Shown one piece after another: positions 59,712-64,000 of a stretch of 64,000 bases of DNA. Numbering within the stretch: the first letter of the stretch is position 1; every line of letters starts with the position of its first letter. Origin of the DNA: Kingella potus. Its GTDB lineage: Bacteria; Pseudomonadota; Gammaproteobacteria; Burkholderiales; Neisseriaceae. The translations under genes and the position numbers were made by a program. Below the pieces are notes generated by a model. The model was not told the origin of the DNA. It worked only from the letters and a program-made list of their open reading frames with translations, and searched no databases. The DNA lies in the NCBI RefSeq assembly GCF_900451175.1, contig NZ_UGJJ01000002.1, positions 62,001 to 126,000 on the forward strand. Reading direction: 5' to 3'.

Positions 59712-61882
59712 TGCACCACCTCTTTGAGCATGGCGGCGATTTGTTGCTCAAGCACACCGATTTCGGCGGCAATTTCTGCCAAGGGGCGCGGCGGGCGGTA
59801 GGTGTAGAAATGGCGGGTGAGCGGGATTTCGTAGCCGATTTTGGTTTTGCTGTGGTCTATCCATGCGTCTGGGACGTGCGGCAGGACTTCGCGCGCCAGA
59901 TAGTCTTCGCAGTGTTCTTGCACCAGTTCGAGCAGCGCTGCGTGTCCGCTTTCGTTGTCGTAGCCGAGCGGCAGCGGCAAGGCGATGTCGCTTGGCAGCG
60001 GTACGGTTTCGCTGTCGCGTAATTCGCTGTCGGCTTCTGCCCTGCCTTTGCTATCGGTGCAGATGTCGGCGCTGGGGTCGCGTTCGGATAGGGCGGCAAG
60101 TATGGCTTTTTTCAGCGGTGCTTTAAGTCTTAGATCGCTTTTTTGGTAGGCTGCATCCAGCACTTTGCCGAATGCGTCGCGGTTTTTATAGACGGTTTCG
60201 CCGCTAATGGCGGCAAGGGTGGCTTTGATTTTTTGCTGCAAGGCTTGTCCTTGGACGATTTCTGTTTGTACGGCTTCGGCGTTTTTGCGTTTTTTGCTTA
60301 CGGCAAGGGCGGCAAAGGCGCTTTGTGCGTCCAAGCGGGCGATGCGTTCGGGGCTGGCTTGGAAGTTGAGCCGCAGCGGGCGTTCGACGGTGATTTTGAG
60401 AAAGCCGAAGTCGCGGTTGTTAAAGATTTTGCTGCACAGGCGCTCTTCAGGCTGCCCCGCACAGTTGAAGCGGCTTGGCTCGTCGTGTTGGTTTTCGGCA
60501 TACAGGCGCACCAGTTCGGCGATGTGGCCGTCTGAAAGTTCGTTGCGTTTGCTGCCGAGGCTTTTTGCCATTTTTTGATAATGGCGTGTGCCGTCGATGA
60601 GCTGTACTTTGCCACGGCGGTGCGGCGGTTTTTTGTTGCTGATAATCCAGATGTAAGTGTAGATGCCGGTGTTGTAAAACATTTGGTCAGGCAGGGCGAT
60701 AACGGCATCAAGCAGGTCGTTTTCGATTATCCAGCGGCGGATGTTGCTCTCGCCGCTGCCCGCATCGCCGGTAAAGAGCGGCGAGCCGTTAAATACGATG
60801 GCGATTTTTGAGCCGTCGCCGTCGGCAGGCCGCATTTTTGCCATCATGTGCTGCAAGAAGAGTAAAGAGCCGTCGTTAATACGCGGCAAGCCTGCACCGA
60901 AACGCCCGCCAAAGCCAAGCCGCGCGTATTCGTCGCGCACATAGGATTCTTCGCGCTTCCACTCCACGCCGAAGGGCGGGTTGGCAAACATGTAGTGAAA
61001 TTGTTTGTCGGGGTGGCCGTCGTGCGGGACAAAGCCGCCGCTTTTGTTTTTGCTGTCTGTAAGCCCCAGTGTGTCGCCAAAGATAAGGTTGTCGATTTCT
61101 TCGCCTTTGATGAGCAGGTCGGCACAGCAGATGGCGTAGGATTCGGCATTGTATTCCTGCCCGAAAAGTTCCAGATTGGCGGTGGGGTTTTGCTCTTTGA
61201 TGTATTGTTCGGATACCGACAACATACCGCCCGTGCCGGCGGTGGGGTCGTAAATGCTGCGGTAAATACCGGGCTTGAATACTTCTTCTTCACCGGTAAA
61301 TAAAAGCTGCACCATCAGGCGGATAACTTCGCGCGGAGTGAAATGGTCGCCCGCTTCTTCGTTGGCCTGTTCGTTGAATTTGCGCACCAGCTCTTCAAAG
61401 ATATAGCCCATCTGCAAATTGCTGAGCCGCTCGGGCGAAAGGTCGATTTCGCTGCCGATAAATTCTTTCAGCACCAGATAGAGGATGTTGGCTTCATCGA
61501 GCTTGGCGATTTCGCTTTCAAAGTCGAATTTTTCAAAAATATCGCGCGCTTCCGGCGAAAAGCCTTGGATATAGGCGCTGAGATTGCTTGCCAGATTTTC
61601 GCTGTCTTCCAAGAGTTTGGCGAAGGTAAACGGGCTGGTGTTGTAGAGCTTGCTGCCGCTGATTTGCCGCAATGCCACATCCAGCGCCGTGCCTTTGATG
61701 CCTTTGGCCTCCAAACGGGCTTTTTCTGCCAAGATTTTTTCTTTGACCGGCTCAAGCACCAAATCAAAACGGCGCAGCACAATCAACGGCAGCATAACGC
61801 GGCGGTATTGCGGCGGACGGTACGGCCCGCGCAGCTTGTTGGCGATGTTCCAGATAAAGGAGATAAGTTCTTGTTGCTGCAT
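59708..61882 (-). CDS. hsdM: type I restriction enzyme, methyltransferase subunit HsdM
   Basis: A 724-residue N6-adenine methyltransferase. Family N-terminus (ELISFIWNIANKLRGPYRPPQYRRVMLPLIVLRRFD, residues 5-40), AdoMet motif I DPTAGTGGML (about 213), and catalytic NPPFGVEW (about 302). The C-terminal about 200 residues (from NFQASPERIARL) are an extended domain also seen in longer HsdM proteins. Start ATG 61882 fits the family; the frame is open to 61993. First gene of the operon. Confidence 0.94.
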   Translation of the reverse strand: MQQQELISFIWNIANKLRGPYRPPQYRRVMLPLIVLRRFDLVLEPVKEKILAEKARLEAKGIKGTALDVALRQISGSKLYNTSPFTFAKLLEDSENLASNLSAYIQGFSPEARDIFEKFDFESEIAKLDEANILYLVLKEFIGSEIDLSPERLSNLQMGYIFEELVRKFNEQANEEAGDHFTPREVIRLMVQLLFTGEEEVFKPGIYRSIYDPTAGTGGMLSVSEQYIKEQNPTANLELFGQEYNAESYAICCADLLIKGEEIDNLIFGDTLGLTDSKNKSGGFVPHDGHPDKQFHYMFANPPFGVEWKREESYVRDEYARLGFGGRFGAGLPRINDGSLLFLQHMMAKMRPADGDGSKIAIVFNGSPLFTGDAGSGESNIRRWIIENDLLDAVIALPDQMFYNTGIYTYIWIISNKKPPHRRGKVQLIDGTRHYQKMAKSLGSKRNELSDGHIAELVRLYAENQHDEPSRFNCAGQPEERLCSKIFNNRDFGFLKITVERPLRLNFQASPERIARLDAQSAFAALAVSKKRKNAEAVQTEIVQGQALQQKIKATLAAISGETVYKNRDAFGKVLDAAYQKSDLRLKAPLKKAILAALSERDPSADICTDSKGRAEADSELRDSETVPLPSDIALPLPLGYDNESGHAALLELVQEHCEDYLAREVLPHVPDAWIDHSKTKIGYEIPLTRHFYTYRPPRPLAEIAAEIGVLEQQIAAMLKEVVQ

Positions 61883-61997
61883 GAGGTTTCCTTGAGGCAA
61901 AGGGAATACCGCTAAAGGCGGTAAGATGTTGAATATTTTACCATTATTGACGTTTAAAATCATCTGGGAAATACCGCCGTATCGATTGGGCATACAG

Positions 61998-62031
61998 GCC
62001 GTCTGCGACCGTAGGAAGCCCCTGTGGGAAA
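61998..62031 (+). repeat. direct repeat at the right edge of the hsd cassette
   Basis: GGCCGTCTGCGACCGTAGG followed by AAGCCCCTGTGGGAAAAA matches 55017-55050 except for two or three bases and has the same orientation. A TTTTCAGACGGCCTG follows, as at the left copy. The two copies bracket hsdR, hsdS and hsdM. Confidence 0.75.
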
Positions 62032-62068
62032 AATCATAAAACGCTTTTCAGACGGCCTGTTTCACCAC

Positions 62069-62611
62069 TCACCCACCAAACCCGTCTTTTAACACGGCAT
62101 ACACTTGCAAATCCCTAAACACGCCGTCTGAAACCCGTTCGCCCTGCCGTTCTATGCCTTCAAAAACAAATCCCAAGCGTTTGGGTATGCTTTGGCTGGG
62201 CAGATTGCCGACACCGCAGCAGATTTCTACGCGGTTCATGTGCAAATCGTTAAAGGCAAATTCGCACATTCTTTTAACCGCCAAAGTCATAATACCTTGC
62301 TTTTGATAGGCTTTTTTTAGCCAATAGCCGATTTTGGTTTTTTGGTTGCGGATGTCGGTTTGGACAAAACTAATCAGCCCTGCGAACTGCCCGTTTTTGC
62401 GGATACAAAAAATATATTCTTTGCTTTTTTCCACCGTCTCCAATGCCGATTTGATAAAGCGTTCCGTGTCGGCAAGTTCTTTGGTCAGGGTAATAAAGGG
62501 CAGCCACTCGCCCAAATATGCCCGCTCTTGGTCTATGGTGTGAAAAATATCCGCCGCGTCGCTGGTTTTGAGGGGTTCAAGAGATAGGTTTTCGTTGATG
62601 GTGAGTTGCAT
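62069..62611 (-). CDS. GNAT N-acetyltransferase (RimJ/RimL type)
   Basis: A 180-residue acetyltransferase with the RimL-like order: LEPLKTSDAADIFHTIDQERAYLGEWLPF (residues 11-39), GYWLKKAYQKQGIMTLAVKRMCEFAFNDL (acetyl-CoA loop, about 95-123) and VEICCGVGNLPSQSIPKRLGFVFEG (about 128-152). Relatives acetylate ribosomal protein N-termini or small molecules. Same strand as, and 36 bases after, the Rossmann-like gene. Confidence 0.88.
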   Translation of the reverse strand: MQLTINENLSLEPLKTSDAADIFHTIDQERAYLGEWLPFITLTKELADTERFIKSALETVEKSKEYIFCIRKNGQFAGLISFVQTDIRNQKTKIGYWLKKAYQKQGIMTLAVKRMCEFAFNDLHMNRVEICCGVGNLPSQSIPKRLGFVFEGIERQGERVSDGVFRDLQVYAVLKDGFGG

Positions 62612-62647
62612 GTTTTCGCCCTGTTTGTTGCGTTTGTTTGAATGTTT

Positions 62648-63118
62648 TCAGACGGCCTGTTTGCCTGCCACCGCCTCCAGCACCTGCTGCGAGATTTCTT
62701 GATGGGTGAGCCAGCGGTTTTCGCTGGTGTGTTTGCCCAGTTGGATAACGGTTAAGGGGAAGTCGTTCATCAGTGCCTGCGGTAAGGGATTGCTGCTTGT
62801 GCCTTTGACGAGATAGGCTTTTTTCAGTAGCGGTTTTATTTCGTCTAACAGCTTGAGCAGGTGCGGATAGTAGGGGCTGTGAATCCATGCCAACAAGCTA
62901 ATCGGCTGGGTTTGTTGGTTTAGTTTTTCTGCCAAAGCGGCATAGCTTTTTGCTTGCGAGAAATCAAAGGGGAAAAATTCGGCATGCTCGAATGCCGTCA
63001 ATATCGCTTGGTAGCGTGCTTGTTGTCGTCCGCACAGTAAAACTTGTGTTTGGCTGTGCTCTGTTAAGGTTTGGCTGGCGGCAAACAGCATGCCCGAGCC
63101 GCCGATAATTACCAGCAT
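62648..63118 (-). CDS. Rossmann-fold short-chain dehydrogenase-like protein
   Basis: A 156-residue protein beginning MLVIIGGSGMLFAASQTL (GGSGM nucleotide-binding loop), followed by QVLLCGRQQARYQAI and later strands SLLAWIHSP and KAYLVKGTSS. It is shorter than true SDRs and lacks a Tyr-x3-Lys site, so it may only bind a nucleotide. GGAG precedes ATG 63118. It lies 27 bases after the MarR gene, in the same operon. Confidence 0.75.
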   Translation of the reverse strand: MLVIIGGSGMLFAASQTLTEHSQTQVLLCGRQQARYQAILTAFEHAEFFPFDFSQAKSYAALAEKLNQQTQPISLLAWIHSPYYPHLLKLLDEIKPLLKKAYLVKGTSSNPLPQALMNDFPLTVIQLGKHTSENRWLTHQEISQQVLEAVAGKQAV

Positions 63119-63145
63119 AATTTACTCCTTTTGGGTGTTTTATAT

Positions 63146-63661
63146 TCAATCCGTCTTGTCGCTTTCCCATTCTCTAAGCAATGCCCGCAGTCCTGTGTCC
63201 AGTGCCTGTTTTTCTGCGTCGCTCAGGTTTGACAGCAGGGCGTTTTCGTTGGCGAGATGGGCGGTAACGGCTTGGTCTATCAGCGTTTTGCCTGCGTCGC
63301 TTAGTTGTACGAGCTGGCTGCGGCTGTCGTCGGGGTTCGGCAGGCGGTCGATGAGTCCGCGATTTTCTAGGATTTTCAAGCGGTGGGTCATCGTGCCTGA
63401 CGACACCATCAGCGTGGCGTAAAGGGCGGTGGGCGAAAGGATAAACGGCGCGCCTGCTCGGCGTAGGGTGGCGAGTACGTCAAATTCGCCGAAGTTCAGC
63501 CCGTATTCGGCAAAGATTTTGCCCAATTGCGGTGCTAACAGGGCGTTGCAGCGGTTCAGCCGCCCTAAGATCGCCATCGCAGGCAGTCCTGAACGCAGGT
63601 CGGGGCGTGCGGCGTGCCATTGGGCGATGATGTCGTCCACGCGGTCGGTTTGGTTGCTCAT
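63146..63661 (-). CDS. MarR-family transcriptional regulator
   Basis: A 171-residue winged-helix regulator: FGEFDVLATLRRAGAPFILSPTALYATLMVSSGTMTHRLKILENRGLIDRLPNPDDSR (about residues 52-108) contains the recognition helix and the wing with the DDSR motif; dimerisation helices are at both ends. It is divergent from an EamA transporter gene with a perfect inverted repeat between them, the usual autoregulated MarR layout. Confidence 0.92.
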   Translation of the reverse strand: MSNQTDRVDDIIAQWHAARPDLRSGLPAMAILGRLNRCNALLAPQLGKIFAEYGLNFGEFDVLATLRRAGAPFILSPTALYATLMVSSGTMTHRLKILENRGLIDRLPNPDDSRSQLVQLSDAGKTLIDQAVTAHLANENALLSNLSDAEKQALDTGLRALLREWESDKTD

Positions 63662-63686
63662 GCGGTTTCCTTGTTGTCTTAAGTTT

Positions 63687-63710
63687 AAGAATCTTGATTT
63701 TAAGATTCTT
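63687..63710. promoter_or_regulatory. putative MarR operator
   Basis: AAGAATCTT and AAGATTCTT form a perfect 9-bp inverted repeat with a 6-base spacer in the MarR-EamA divergent region. Arm length and spacing suit a MarR dimer. Confidence 0.72.
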
Positions 63711-63752
63711 CGTGTTTTATACTGGTATTATCTTAACATTGAGACAGTTAAT

Positions 63753-64000
63753 ATGAAACAAGACAATCTGATAGCCAATGTTTTACTCACCGCGCTTGCG
63801 CCGCTGATTTGGGGTTCGACCTATTTGGTAACCACCGAATTTCTCCCGCCCGACCGCCCGTTTACCGCTGCCGTGCTGCGTTGTCTGCCTGCCGGTGTGC
63901 TGCTTTTGTTGTGGACGCGAACCCTACCCAAGGCGGGCGATTGGGGCAAAACGGCGGCCTTGGCGTTTTTGAATATCGGCTTTTTTCAAGCAATGCTGTT
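63753..64000 (+). CDS. EamA/DMT-family transporter, 3' end outside the window
   Basis: The first 82 codons of a membrane protein: MKQDNLIANVLLTALAPLIWGSTYLVTTEFLPPDRPF is the typical EamA (drug/metabolite transporter) start with its first helix and WGS motif, followed by helix 2 (LRCLPAGVLLLLW). It is cut by the window end. It is divergent from MarR and probably regulated by it. Confidence 0.85.
   Translation, partial: MKQDNLIANVLLTALAPLIWGSTYLVTTEFLPPDRPFTAAVLRCLPAGVLLLLWTRTLPKAGDWGKTAALAFLNIGFFQAML

Noticed and set aside
1..64000. tRNA or rRNA genes
   Set aside because: I saw no cloverleaf with a GTTCGA-type T-loop and CCA end, nor any rRNA segment, in the intergenic spaces; a tRNA covariance search would settle it.

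Overview
The window is a 64-kb chromosomal segment of a Neisseria species or a close Neisseriaceae relative. The main evidence is the dense scatter of the DNA uptake sequence AGGCCGTCTGAA (the AG-DUS form), very often as inverted pairs after genes where it acts as a terminator. The backbone is GC-rich with typical neisserial housekeeping genes. I cannot name the species. No rRNA, tRNA or CRISPR array was recognised.

Bases 1-20,270 are mostly ordinary backbone: cysE; a wbpA/wbpB nucleotide-sugar pair; a minus-strand coaD-bioA-bioD-tag group; a Bax inhibitor-1 membrane protein; a lysine-rich NlpC/P60 hydrolase; a nitroreductase; the iron importer efeU-efeO with efeB about 5 kb away; a frameshifted Tat-exported aldo/keto reductase; a DJ-1-like protein; DegV; PncC; and the first half of the helicase gene hrpA.

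Bases 20,270-34,570 are a layered defence region. hrpA is cut between its helicase core and C-terminal half by about 8.3 kb carrying an IS481-like element with a 7-bp target duplication, a DUF4143 ATPase-PtuA-PtuB (Septu-like) operon, a serine hydrolase and a type II restriction-modification pair. The C-terminal half of hrpA itself carries a large in-frame insertion: 55-residue repeats and a GNAT acetyltransferase domain inside one loop of DUF3418. Next comes an Ec67-like retron, with a reverse transcriptase fused to a TOPRIM domain and, just upstream, a recognisable msr-msd RNA with 12-nt a1/a2 complementarity.

Bases 34,570-54,620 are accessory and regulatory. A duplicated 5' end of mutM is fused to an alkyltransferase-like gene, followed by mutM itself. 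Two operons headed by near-identical NTF2-like paralogs, an SDR gene and probably the aldo/keto reductase share an upstream element, perhaps bound by the LysR-type regulator encoded at 50,740. A HindIII-like R-M system lies between them. A tandem triplication of a membrane-anchored gene of unknown function leaves two truncated remnants of the next gene. LysR, TetR and MarR regulators sit beside oxidoreductase or transporter genes, and two have clear palindromic operators.

Bases 54,620-64,000 hold a type I R-M operon (hsdM, an 84-codon bridging ORF, hsdS, hsdR) flanked by a direct repeat, then GNAT, Rossmann-like, MarR and EamA genes, the last running off the end. The accessory core also carries a second uptake-sequence-like repeat, AGGCAGCCTGAA, which I did not see in the first 14 kb and hardly see after 55 kb. 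This suggests repeated import of DNA cassettes by transformation.
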